Of a stretch of 64,000 bases of DNA, positions 25,949-34,237 are shown in pieces (the stretch's first letter is position 1; each line of letters starts with the position of its first letter). The stretch covers positions 339,556-403,555 of the forward strand of contig NZ_BLJO01000005.1 of the NCBI RefSeq assembly GCF_009932555.1, in the 5' to 3' direction. Position numbers and translations under genes: made by a program. The notes beneath the pieces were generated by a model. It was not told the DNA's origin and did not search any database. It worked only from the letters and a program-made list of their open reading frames with translations. The stretch is from Steroidobacter agaridevorans. GTDB taxonomy: Bacteria > Pseudomonadota > Gammaproteobacteria > Steroidobacterales > Steroidobacteraceae.

Positions 25949-27646
25949 ATGCACACACAACACCTTCCGGCCGCGCCGCTCCCCTTATCCCTACGGCTTC
26001 GCGAGCGTTGGGCCGCTGGCATTCCCTGCTCCTCCGATGTCACGTTCGCATTCGGCGTGTCATTCATTTGGCTGGCGCTGTACAACGTCCGCTTCTGGGA
26101 GCTGTCGGCCGCGGCCATGTGGCATCCGAGCGCAGGCGCGGTGCTGTTCATGGCGTCTCTGTTCGTGCTCGCCTGGGTCGTGCTGGCACTGCTGCTGCTC
26201 TTGTCGCCGACTCGCGGGGTAATGCGCGCCGCCGCCAGCGCGATGTTCGTCATCGCTGCGTTCAGCGCGTATTTCATGAGCGAGTATGGCGCCATCATGA
26301 ACCAGGAGATGATGCGCAACGTGCTCCAGACCGACCACGCCGAAGTCGCAGCACTGTTGAACGCAGACATCGCTCTGCATGGTGTGCTGCTCGGAATCGT
26401 CCCGGCCCTGCTGGTATGGCGGGTGCGTTTGCCGGAAACGAGCTGGCGCACTCAAATAGGTCAACGCGCAATAGCTGTTGTTGTCGCACTCGGCGTAGCG
26501 GTCGCGGGGATGTTTGCCAGCTCGGCCGACTACGCCACCTTCTTTCGCGAGCACAAGCCGGTTCGTTACACCCTCAATCCGATGGCGCCGATCGTCAGCA
26601 TGGTCGGCCTGGTTGCCGGCAGCAACAAGACGAACGCCAACGCGCCGCTGATCGATCCCGCCGGCAAGATCGAGCGCACAGCCGCGCCTGCAGCCAAACC
26701 GCTGGTGTTGTTCCTGGTGATCGGCGAAACGGCGCGTGCCGCGAACTTCCAGCTTGGCGGATATGCGCGCGAGACCAACCCCGAGCTCGCGCAGATCTCC
26801 GGGCTGACCTATTTCTCGAACACCTCGTCGTGCGGCACGTCGACGGCGATCTCCGTGCCCTGTCTGTTCTCGCACCTGCCGCGCACCGCGTTCAAAGTCG
26901 ATGCGGCCGGCCGCTACAAGAACCTGCTCGATTCGCTGGTCCAGGCCGGCTTCGACGTGCAATGGCGCGATAACAACTCCGGTTGCAAAGGCGTCTGCGC
27001 GCGCGTGACCAACATCGACTACAACCGGCAGCCCGATCCGAAGTATTGCCACGACTCGAACTGCTTCGATGCCGTCATGCTCGAGGACCTGCCGGAAACC
27101 TTACGCAAGATCGAGCGCGACACCGTGATCGTGTTTCATCAGAAAGGCAGTCACGGTCCGTTCTACTCGGAACGCTATCCGCCGCGGTTCGAGAAATTCC
27201 AGCCGGCGTGCCGTTCCAATCAGCTCCAGCATTGCAGCCAGCAGGAAATCGCCAACGCGTACGACAACACGATCGCGTACACCGATCATGTGCTGGCCAG
27301 CCAGATCAGGCTGCTCCGGGAGGCCAGCTCACGGGTCGACAGTGTGCTGATCTATGTTTCCGATCATGGCGAATCGTTGGGCGAGAACGGCATCTACTTA
27401 CACGGCATGCCCTACGCCTTCGCCCCGGCGGCCCAGAAAGAGGTGCCCATGCTGCTGTGGACCTCCGAAGGTTATGTCCGACGCGCGCACGTCCAGCCGG
27501 ACTGCCTGCGCACCGAGGCCAAACTGCCCGTGAGTCATGATTTTTTCTACCACACGGTGCTGGGGGCGGCCGAGTTGCGCAACCAGGCTTATGATCGGCG
27601 CCTGGACCTGATCGCCGGCTGCCGCCGCGGAGGTGGCAGCGAATAG
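25949..27646 (+). CDS. eptA: Lipid A phosphoethanolamine transferase
   Basis: A 565-residue inner-membrane enzyme: an N-terminal domain of five helices (to about residue 210) and a periplasmic alkaline-phosphatase-like domain. Metal and catalytic residues are Glu in VIGETARAANF, the nucleophilic Thr in CGTSTAISVPCLFS and Asp-His in VSDHGESLGENG. Several paired Cys residues are typical of EptA/MCR proteins. It adds phosphoethanolamine to lipid A phosphates and usually lowers cationic peptide binding. The ATG at 25949 has no obvious Shine-Dalgarno. It ends 41 bases before the sigma factor gene and may start the envelope operon. Confidence 0.92.
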   Translation: MHTQHLPAAPLPLSLRLRERWAAGIPCSSDVTFAFGVSFIWLALYNVRFWELSAAAMWHPSAGAVLFMASLFVLAWVVLALLLLLSPTRGVMRAAASAMFVIAAFSAYFMSEYGAIMNQEMMRNVLQTDHAEVAALLNADIALHGVLLGIVPALLVWRVRLPETSWRTQIGQRAIAVVVALGVAVAGMFASSADYATFFREHKPVRYTLNPMAPIVSMVGLVAGSNKTNANAPLIDPAGKIERTAAPAAKPLVLFLVIGETARAANFQLGGYARETNPELAQISGLTYFSNTSSCGTSTAISVPCLFSHLPRTAFKVDAAGRYKNLLDSLVQAGFDVQWRDNNSGCKGVCARVTNIDYNRQPDPKYCHDSNCFDAVMLEDLPETLRKIERDTVIVFHQKGSHGPFYSERYPPRFEKFQPACRSNQLQHCSQQEIANAYDNTIAYTDHVLASQIRLLREASSRVDSVLIYVSDHGESLGENGIYLHGMPYAFAPAAQKEVPMLLWTSEGYVRRAHVQPDCLRTEAKLPVSHDFFYHTVLGAAELRNQAYDRRLDLIAGCRRGGGSE

Positions 27647-27687
27647 CGACGATTGATTTATCGACGGTATCCGTCCTACTGGTTGAA

Positions 27688-28311
27688 GTGAGCTCCGAAC
27701 CAAGCACCGACAGCGTATTGATCGCCGCCATGTTGCGCGGGGACGAGGCCGCTTTTCGCCGGTTTTTCGAGACTTATTTCCCGCGTGTCTACCGGTTCGC
27801 GCTGCCGCGGCTGGGTAACGATGCCGAGGCCTGCAAAGAAGTGGTGCAAGCAACCTTGGTCAAAGCCATGCGCGGCCTGGCCGGCTTTCGCGGCGAGGCG
27901 GCGCTTTTCAGCTGGTTGTGCCAGATCTGTCGCCGCCAGATCGTCGATTACCTGCGCGCTCACAAGCGCCACCATGAGAATGTAGTGCTGATCGACGACA
28001 CTCCGGGCCTGCGCGAAGCGCTGGAATCCATCGCCGCGCCGGCCTCGGACGAGCCCATGCAGGGCTATAGCAACGCCGAAGCGCGCCGCCTGGTGCAGTC
28101 GGTGCTCGATCGGTTGCCGGCACGCTACGGCGATGTGCTGGAATGGAAATATATCGAGGGACGCAGCGTCGAGGAGATCGGCGATCTGCTCGGCGTGGGG
28201 CACATAGCGGCGCAATCGCTGCTGGCCCGCGCCCGCACGGCATTCCGCGAGGCATTGGAAACGGTTTTCGGTTCGACTGCGAGCGATGTGCTCGCCGGTA
28301 TGAGAAAGTAG
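27688..28311 (+). CDS. Sigma-70 family (ECF-type) RNA polymerase sigma factor
   Basis: A 207-residue sigma factor with region 2 at about residues 22-95 (FRRFFETYFPRVYRFALPRL, then FSWLCQICRRQIVDYLRAHKR) and region 4 at about 135-195 (LPARYGDVLEWKYIEGRSVEE, IGDLLGVGHIAAQSLLARAR). The start read here is GTG at 27688; no strong Shine-Dalgarno, so coupling to eptA is possible. Four bases separate it from the FecR gene, the standard sigma/anti-sigma layout, followed by genes for outer-membrane proteins that are its likely targets. Confidence 0.88.
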   Translation: MSSEPSTDSVLIAAMLRGDEAAFRRFFETYFPRVYRFALPRLGNDAEACKEVVQATLVKAMRGLAGFRGEAALFSWLCQICRRQIVDYLRAHKRHHENVVLIDDTPGLREALESIAAPASDEPMQGYSNAEARRLVQSVLDRLPARYGDVLEWKYIEGRSVEEIGDLLGVGHIAAQSLLARARTAFREALETVFGSTASDVLAGMRK

Positions 28312-28315
28312 CGCC

Positions 28316-29350
28316 ATGACGACGGTACGAGACGAACCCGAGTCTAACGACGCCAGCATCGAAGCGTTGCTTCGAGAGGTTGGCGCGCGCGACGAGCCTT
28401 CCGCCTCCGCAACGAGCGAGGTCATGTCGGCCGTGCACGCCGAATGGCTCACCATCGTGCAACAACGCCGGCGGCAGCAACGCGTCGTTGCCTGGCGGCT
28501 CGCCGCGGGTGTGGTGCTCGCTGTATTGGTCACCACTTTCGCATATCGATTCATGGCGCCCGGGCCCGAGCAATTCGCCAGCATCGCAAGCGTCGATGGG
28601 CGCCTGCTGGCAAGCACCGGCGACACGGCGGTCGAAGCTCGCGACGTCGGGCAGCTCATTCGCGTCGGCGACACCATGCAAACCGATGCCCGATCGCGCG
28701 CCGCCGTTTCATTCCCTGACGGATTGTCGTTGCGGCTCGATCACGATACCCGGCTCACCGTGGCCGCGACCGATCGAGTCACGCTGGCGTCGGGCGCTGT
28801 GTATATCGATGCGCCTCCTGGCGTCGGCAGCGCCAACGCTCTGACGATCGACACGACTGCGGGATCGGTCCAGCACGTCGGCACTCAGTACGAAGTGCGG
28901 ACCCACGCCGACGCCATGGTGGTCAGCGTGCGCGAAGGCCGCGTGCTTGTCAGCAACGCTTCGACCTCGAACACCGGCGAAGCCGGTCAGGTGCTGCGGC
29001 TGACGACCAGCGGCAATCTCACCCGGACCTCGCTCGCGGCCAGCGATCCTCACTGGCAATGGACCCTGGAAGCCGCTCCCGTTTTCGACATCGACAACCA
29101 GTCGCTCGCAGCTTTCCTGCAGTGGATCGCCCGTGAGACCGGTCGGCACGTCGTTTACTCCACGCCGCAAGCCGAAGCGGCTGCGGAAGCCGTGAAGCTG
29201 CGCGGCTCCATCGCGGGCCTCGATGCCGACGTAGCTTTGACCACCGTGCTTGCGACAACCCAGCTGCGTCGCTATCGAACAGACGCGACCGAGATCGGCA
29301 TCGAGCTCACGCCGATTGATTCGAGCGCAGCCACGCGTCAAACCCACTGA
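28316..29350 (+). CDS. FecR-family anti-sigma/regulator with C-terminal STN-like region
   Basis: A 344-residue single-pass inner-membrane protein. A cytoplasmic N-terminus (about 1-58) is followed by one helix (VVAWRLAAGVVLAVLVTTFA), a periplasmic FecR domain (about 85-220: GDTMQTDARSRAAVSFPDG, LASGAVYID, VGTQYEVRT) and a C-terminal STN-like module (about 255-335: FDIDNQSLAAFLQWIARETG). It should hold or activate the sigma factor encoded four bases upstream, depending on a receptor signal. The STN-like module inside FecR is noteworthy because STN usually sits in the receptor. Confidence 0.85.
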   Translation: MTTVRDEPESNDASIEALLREVGARDEPSASATSEVMSAVHAEWLTIVQQRRRQQRVVAWRLAAGVVLAVLVTTFAYRFMAPGPEQFASIASVDGRLLASTGDTAVEARDVGQLIRVGDTMQTDARSRAAVSFPDGLSLRLDHDTRLTVAATDRVTLASGAVYIDAPPGVGSANALTIDTTAGSVQHVGTQYEVRTHADAMVVSVREGRVLVSNASTSNTGEAGQVLRLTTSGNLTRTSLAASDPHWQWTLEAAPVFDIDNQSLAAFLQWIARETGRHVVYSTPQAEAAAEAVKLRGSIAGLDADVALTTVLATTQLRRYRTDATEIGIELTPIDSSAATRQTH

Positions 29351-29404
29351 GCGCCGAGCCGGACGCGAATCATCGCGGCCGAATACGGCGGCGATGGGGG
29401 CGCG

Positions 29405-31072
29405 ATGAAATGTTTCACCAGGATTGCCGTTACGACCGCCGCGTCGACGCTGCTCGCCGCACCGCTGGTTCACGCCGCCGATGCGCTGGTCGCGATGCTT
29501 CCTGGCAGGACCGCTCTGGACCAGTCACTGCTCCCCTCGGATGCCGAGCTCGAGCAACGCGGCGCCAGCATCGGGCGTATCGACATTCGAATCGACGACG
29601 TGTTCGAAGATACCGAGTCGTTGTCGGCGCCCTATCGCATGGTCAATGGCTTGCATGTCTCCACGCATAGCGAGACGGTGCGTCAGCAGTTGCTGTTCCG
29701 AAGCGGCGAGCCCTTTCACCGCCGCGTGCTCGACGAGACCGCGCGCATGCTCCGCCATCAGCGCTATTTCAACGAAGCCTCCGTCAACGTGATCCGTTAC
29801 AACGAGGACAACACCGTCGACGTCGAGGTGCGCGTTCATGACGTGTGGACGTTGAGTCCCGGCTTTTCCTTCGGCCGCAAGGGCGGCGAGAACAAGACGC
29901 GCCTGGAATTCGAGGACACCAATTTCCTCGGCTTGGGCAAACAGATCGCAGCGGAGCGCACCAACGACGTCGATCGCACTGCCTGGCGCCTGACTTACAC
30001 CGATCCTCATCTGTTCGGCAGCTGGTGGACGCTCTCCACCGCCTACTCATCCATGAGCGACGGCGCGGAGCAGGCAATCGGTTTGTCCCGGCCGTTCTAC
30101 GCGCTCGATTCCCGCTGGAGCGCGAACCTGGGCGCCTCCGACGTCGACAGTGCGATCTCGCGCTACTCGCTCGGCAAGCGCATCGAACGCTACGACATGC
30201 AGGAACGGCAGTTCGACATCGGCGGCGGTATTTCTTCCGGCCTGCACGATGGCTGGACCGTGCGGTATCTCGGCGGCTTTCGCTACGACGCGCGCGCATT
30301 CGCGACGCGCTTGAACGAGCCCGACGTGGCGATTCCGGACGATCGCACCGTGGCCTATCCCTGGGTCGGCATCGAAGTGCTCCAGGACAGCTATCTGAGC
30401 ACCCGCAATCTCGATCAGATCGGCCGGACCGAAGATCTCCATCTGGGCCGTAGCGCCCGTCTCGAAGCCGGCTTCGCAAGCACCGCCTTTGGCTCGACGC
30501 GCGACGCCTTCATCTTGAACGGCGTGTTGCAGGCGGGCGCCGATCTCGGTCACGAGCGCTATCTCATCAACGGCCTGGGCTGGCGCGGACGCCTGGAAGA
30601 CGGTTCGCTCCACGACGCCGTGCTCGACGCCAGCAGCCGGTTGTATCTGCGTCAGTCCGAACGACGCGTGTTCTTCGCGTCGATCTCGGGATCGATCACG
30701 TCACACCTGGACCCGGAGAATCAACTCCTGCTCGGCGGTGACAATGGACTGCGCGGCTACCCCCTGCGCTATCAGGCGGGCAAGACCAATGCGCTGCTGA
30801 CGCTGGAAGAACGTTTCTACAGCTCATGGCAGCCGCTGAAGCTGTTCAACGTCGGCGCCGCGGTGTTTTACGACGCCGGTCGCGCGTGGGGCCAGGACGA
30901 ATATGCCGCTCCGCCGGCAGGCTGGCTGCAGGACGTAGGCATCGGTCTGCGGCTTGGCAGCGCCCGCTCCGGCCTCGGCAACGTCCTGCACATCGACCTG
31001 GCGATGCCGCTGAATCGACCCGACAACATCGATTCCCTGCAACTGTTGATCGAAACCAAGAAATCCTTCTGA
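29405..31072 (+). CDS. Omp85-type (BamA/TamA-like) outer-membrane protein
   Basis: A 555-residue outer-membrane barrel with a signal peptide ending at HAADA. An N-terminal POTRA-like domain (about 50-150; VRQQLLFRSGEPFHRRVLDE, YFNEASVNVIR) precedes a C-terminal barrel with the conserved loop motif LRGYPLRYQAGKTNALLTLEERF region near residues 445-467 and a terminal LIETKKSF. It is shorter than BamA (one recognisable POTRA rather than five), so a specialised insertase or lipid/protein conduit is more likely than the essential BamA. It lies in a sigma/FecR operon next to a lipid phosphatase. Confidence 0.8.
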   Translation: MKCFTRIAVTTAASTLLAAPLVHAADALVAMLPGRTALDQSLLPSDAELEQRGASIGRIDIRIDDVFEDTESLSAPYRMVNGLHVSTHSETVRQQLLFRSGEPFHRRVLDETARMLRHQRYFNEASVNVIRYNEDNTVDVEVRVHDVWTLSPGFSFGRKGGENKTRLEFEDTNFLGLGKQIAAERTNDVDRTAWRLTYTDPHLFGSWWTLSTAYSSMSDGAEQAIGLSRPFYALDSRWSANLGASDVDSAISRYSLGKRIERYDMQERQFDIGGGISSGLHDGWTVRYLGGFRYDARAFATRLNEPDVAIPDDRTVAYPWVGIEVLQDSYLSTRNLDQIGRTEDLHLGRSARLEAGFASTAFGSTRDAFILNGVLQAGADLGHERYLINGLGWRGRLEDGSLHDAVLDASSRLYLRQSERRVFFASISGSITSHLDPENQLLLGGDNGLRGYPLRYQAGKTNALLTLEERFYSSWQPLKLFNVGAAVFYDAGRAWGQDEYAAPPAGWLQDVGIGLRLGSARSGLGNVLHIDLAMPLNRPDNIDSLQLLIETKKSF

Positions 31073-31075
31073 AGC

Positions 31076-31879
31076 ATGCCGACTGCAATGTTCTATTGGC
31101 GCCACGTGCGCGCGCCCTTGGTGATGTTTGTAGTGCTCGCCGCCCTGCTCGCCAGCACCAGCCTCGATATCTCCATCGCGCATGCGCTGTACTTCGACGA
31201 AGCTCACTCGCGCTGGCTGGGCGCGACCAGTTGGTGGACCAACGAGCTGATCCACCGTGACGGCGCCTGGCTCATGCGCAGCGTGGCGGCGCTGGCGCTG
31301 GGACTTTGGATAGCGACCTGGGTGCATCCCCAACTGCACGAATTGCGTAGACCCGCTCTGTACTTCTTCGTTTCGATCGTGCTGTCGGTGGGTCTGGTCG
31401 GGCTGCTGAAATCGCTGACCAACGTCGATTGCCCGCGCGACCTGACCGAGTTTGGCGGGGCGTTCCCGTTCATTCATCTGTTCGAGCATCGTCCCGCAGC
31501 GTTGCGTCACGCCCGTTGCTTCCCCGCCGCGCATGCCAGCTCCGGTTACGCGCTGCTGGCCTTATACTTCGTGCTTCGCGAGCGTAGTCGAATAGCCGCG
31601 CGCTTCGGCCTGGCAGCCGGCCTGGCGATGGGTCTGGTGTTCGGCATCGCTCAGCAGTCGCGCGGCGCGCATTTCGTTTCACACGATGTGTGGAGTGCGA
31701 TGCTCGTATGGACGGTCTCGCTATCTCTGTACACTTTCGCTTTCAAGGCCCGGCTGTGGAATGCCGCGCCTCCTCGATCTCAATGGGAGTGCAATGAAGT
31801 CAGCGCTGCGGCGCGTCGCCTGCCTGTCGACGGGACTGTTGATGTGCCACCCAGCGCTGGCGCAACTGCAGGGCCGTAA
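31076..31879 (+). CDS. PAP2-family lipid phosphatase (LpxE/LpxT-like)
   Basis: A 267-residue inner-membrane phosphatase with about six helices. The three catalytic motifs are KSLTNVDCPRDL, FPAAHASSGYALL and SRGAHFVSHDVWSA, a variant common in bacterial lipid A or undecaprenyl phosphate phosphatases. After the last helix the final 45 or so residues (from about 223) look non-conserved, and this is exactly where the next gene's signal peptide is encoded in another frame (86-base overlap). It begins three bases after the Omp85-type gene. Confidence 0.85.
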   Translation: MPTAMFYWRHVRAPLVMFVVLAALLASTSLDISIAHALYFDEAHSRWLGATSWWTNELIHRDGAWLMRSVAALALGLWIATWVHPQLHELRRPALYFFVSIVLSVGLVGLLKSLTNVDCPRDLTEFGGAFPFIHLFEHRPAALRHARCFPAAHASSGYALLALYFVLRERSRIAARFGLAAGLAMGLVFGIAQQSRGAHFVSHDVWSAMLVWTVSLSLYTFAFKARLWNAAPPRSQWECNEVSAAARRLPVDGTVDVPPSAGATAGP

Positions 31880-34088
31880 CGTCGGCGATGTGCTCAAGGA
31901 TCTGCGCGCCCAGGGCCTGATCTTTATTTACAACGACCAGATCGTGCCGGCGAATCTGCGCGTCGAGGCCGAACCGGGCGCGACTCGTGGACTGGAACTG
32001 GCTCGGGAAATCCTGGCCGCGCACGGATTGTCGCTGTCCGAGGCGGCGCCGCGCGTTTACGCAGTGGTCCGCGATTCATCCAACGCTTCGACGCGACCGC
32101 CGCCGCCGCGAAAGCAGGAGCCCGAGCGGCTGGAAGAGGTCGTCGTTCAAACCAGCCGTTACGTGCTGGCGACCGATAACATCGCGCCCAAAAAATTCCT
32201 GACCCAGGACGAAGTGCAGGCGATGCCGCGCCTGGCGGATGAAACATTGCGCGCCGTGCAAAGGTTGCCTGGCGCGGCGACCAACGGTGTATCGAGTCTC
32301 GGGCCGATTCGCGGCGGCGAACCGAACGAGACCGCCATTCTCCTGAACGGGCTGCGGTTGTACGAGCCGTTTCATCTCAAGAATTTCTACAGCCCGGTCA
32401 GCTTGCTCGACTCCCGCCTGATCGACGGCATCGAGTTCTACTCGGGCGGCTTTCCTGCGCCGTACGGCGATCGCATGAGTGCCATCATCGATGCGCGCAC
32501 CATTCGCCCGGCGGAGCGCTATTACGAAGCCGGGATCAGCTTCTTTCATACCAGCGCGCTCGCCGCGACCGGCTTCGGCGACGGCCGCGGCCGAGCGCTG
32601 ATCTCCGCCCGTCGCGGCAACCTTGGCGATCTCGCGCAGTTCGCGGAGGAGGACTTCGGCAAGCCGGACTATTCCGATGGGTTCGCGCGTGCCGAATACG
32701 CGCTGACCGACTCCACGCACATTTCCTTCGACGCACTCGCCTCCGGCGATCAGATTACCGCCAAGCGCGACGATGGAACTCAGCAGGCCCGCGCCAGGTA
32801 TCGCAACGCCTATCTCTGGCTCACGCTCGAGCACGATTGGTCGCCCGACCTGTCGAGCCGGGTCATCGGATCATTCACCGACCTGGTCAACGAGCGGCGC
32901 GGCTCGGTCGAGCAGCCCGGCCAACGCTCCGGCCGGGTGAAGGACGACCGAACCTTTCACATCGCCGGACTGCGCTTGGAAAACACCTGGGACACCGGCG
33001 CATTCACGCATCGCTTCGGCGGTGAAATCCGCAAGCTGTGGGGCGACTACGACTACTCGCTCGATCTCACCGTCTCGCCCGACTATCCGTTCCCTGGCTC
33101 GCCAGGCTCCGTGACTACGCGTCGCGCCTCGCCGGCGCCGGAGGGCTATGAGAACTCGGCGTATTGGGACATGCGAACGACGCTCGGCCAGCGCTGGACC
33201 ATCGAGACCGGCCTGCGCGTCGATGTGCAGACTTATGACGGCAGCGACGATGGCGAACAAGTGAGCCCGCGCTTGAGCGTGCTTTATCAACTCTCGCCTG
33301 CCACCACGCTGCGCGCCGGCTGGGGACGGTTCTTCCAATCCCAGGGCATCAACGAGCTGCAGGTCGAAGACGGCATTTCGACGTTCTATCCCGCGCAGCA
33401 TGCGGACCACGTCATCGCCAGTCTCGAACATGCTTTCGACGAAGGGTTCAATCTGCGCGTCGAGGCTTATCGAAAATACTATCGAGAGCTCAATCCGCGC
33501 TTCGAAAACATGTTGGATCCGCTGGTCTTGTTTCCGGAGGCGGAGTTCGATCGCGTCAAGGTCGACGCGCGTGGCGCACGCGCCGAGGGCATCGAAGTAC
33601 TGATGCAGATGCGGCCGCGAGGCCCTTGGAGCGGTTGGCTCAGCTACACGTGGTCACAAGTGACGGATCGCATCGGCAGCGAAGACGTGCCGCGCAGCTG
33701 GGACCAGCGACATGCCATCAATCTCGGCGTGACCTGGGCGAGTGGCCCGTGGACCGCCACCGTCATCAACAGCTTTCACAGCGGCTGGCCGACCACGGAA
33801 CTTCCGATAGATCCCACCACGGGAGTGCCCCGCATCGACGTGTCGGTGCGCAATCGCAGCCGTCTGGAGGACTTCAATTCCCTGGACATGCGGCTGACTC
33901 GCACGTTCCTCATGCCGCGAGGCGCGCTGGACGTCTTCATCGAGCTGACGAACGCGACTTCGCGGGACAATCCTTGCTGCGTGGAGTATGAGCCGCGGCA
34001 GAACGCGGACGGCTCGACCAGCTACGTCCGCGACTTCAGTTCCTGGCTGCCGCTGATCCCGTCGGCAGGAGTGCTGTGGCGATACTGA
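31794..34088 (+). CDS. TonB-dependent receptor with N-terminal STN-like domain
   Basis: A 764-residue outer-membrane receptor: signal peptide to about residue 23 (HPALAQ), an STN-like module (about 25-100: GDVLKDLRAQGLIFIYNDQI, LELAREILAAHGLSLSEAAP), a TonB-box-like LEEVVVQTSR, a plug (IRGGEPNETAILLNGLRLYE) and a barrel. The STN-like module fits signalling to the FecR protein of the same operon. The ATG at 31794 has GGGAG four bases upstream; earlier in-frame codons run inside the PAP2 gene. Substrate unknown. Confidence 0.88.
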   Translation: MKSALRRVACLSTGLLMCHPALAQLQGRNVGDVLKDLRAQGLIFIYNDQIVPANLRVEAEPGATRGLELAREILAAHGLSLSEAAPRVYAVVRDSSNASTRPPPPRKQEPERLEEVVVQTSRYVLATDNIAPKKFLTQDEVQAMPRLADETLRAVQRLPGAATNGVSSLGPIRGGEPNETAILLNGLRLYEPFHLKNFYSPVSLLDSRLIDGIEFYSGGFPAPYGDRMSAIIDARTIRPAERYYEAGISFFHTSALAATGFGDGRGRALISARRGNLGDLAQFAEEDFGKPDYSDGFARAEYALTDSTHISFDALASGDQITAKRDDGTQQARARYRNAYLWLTLEHDWSPDLSSRVIGSFTDLVNERRGSVEQPGQRSGRVKDDRTFHIAGLRLENTWDTGAFTHRFGGEIRKLWGDYDYSLDLTVSPDYPFPGSPGSVTTRRASPAPEGYENSAYWDMRTTLGQRWTIETGLRVDVQTYDGSDDGEQVSPRLSVLYQLSPATTLRAGWGRFFQSQGINELQVEDGISTFYPAQHADHVIASLEHAFDEGFNLRVEAYRKYYRELNPRFENMLDPLVLFPEAEFDRVKVDARGARAEGIEVLMQMRPRGPWSGWLSYTWSQVTDRIGSEDVPRSWDQRHAINLGVTWASGPWTATVINSFHSGWPTTELPIDPTTGVPRIDVSVRNRSRLEDFNSLDMRLTRTFLMPRGALDVFIELTNATSRDNPCCVEYEPRQNADGSTSYVRDFSSWLPLIPSAGVLWRY

Positions 34089-34237
34089 CGATCGCGGAAA
34101 ATACCTAGCCGCTTCTGCTTCCGATCGTGACCGAGCGCACACGCCGCGCTCGCGCCGGTCGCGAAGATTCGCAACCGCAGCCAGTATTAGAAAACTCCCT
34201 GGATCGCCCATCCGGGGCTGCGAGGAATAGAGGTTAG

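Noticed and set aside
34166-34178. CGCAACCGCAG-like words near 34170 and 38230
   Set aside because: Short, GC-typical and not placed consistently relative to genes; no structure or second feature supports them.
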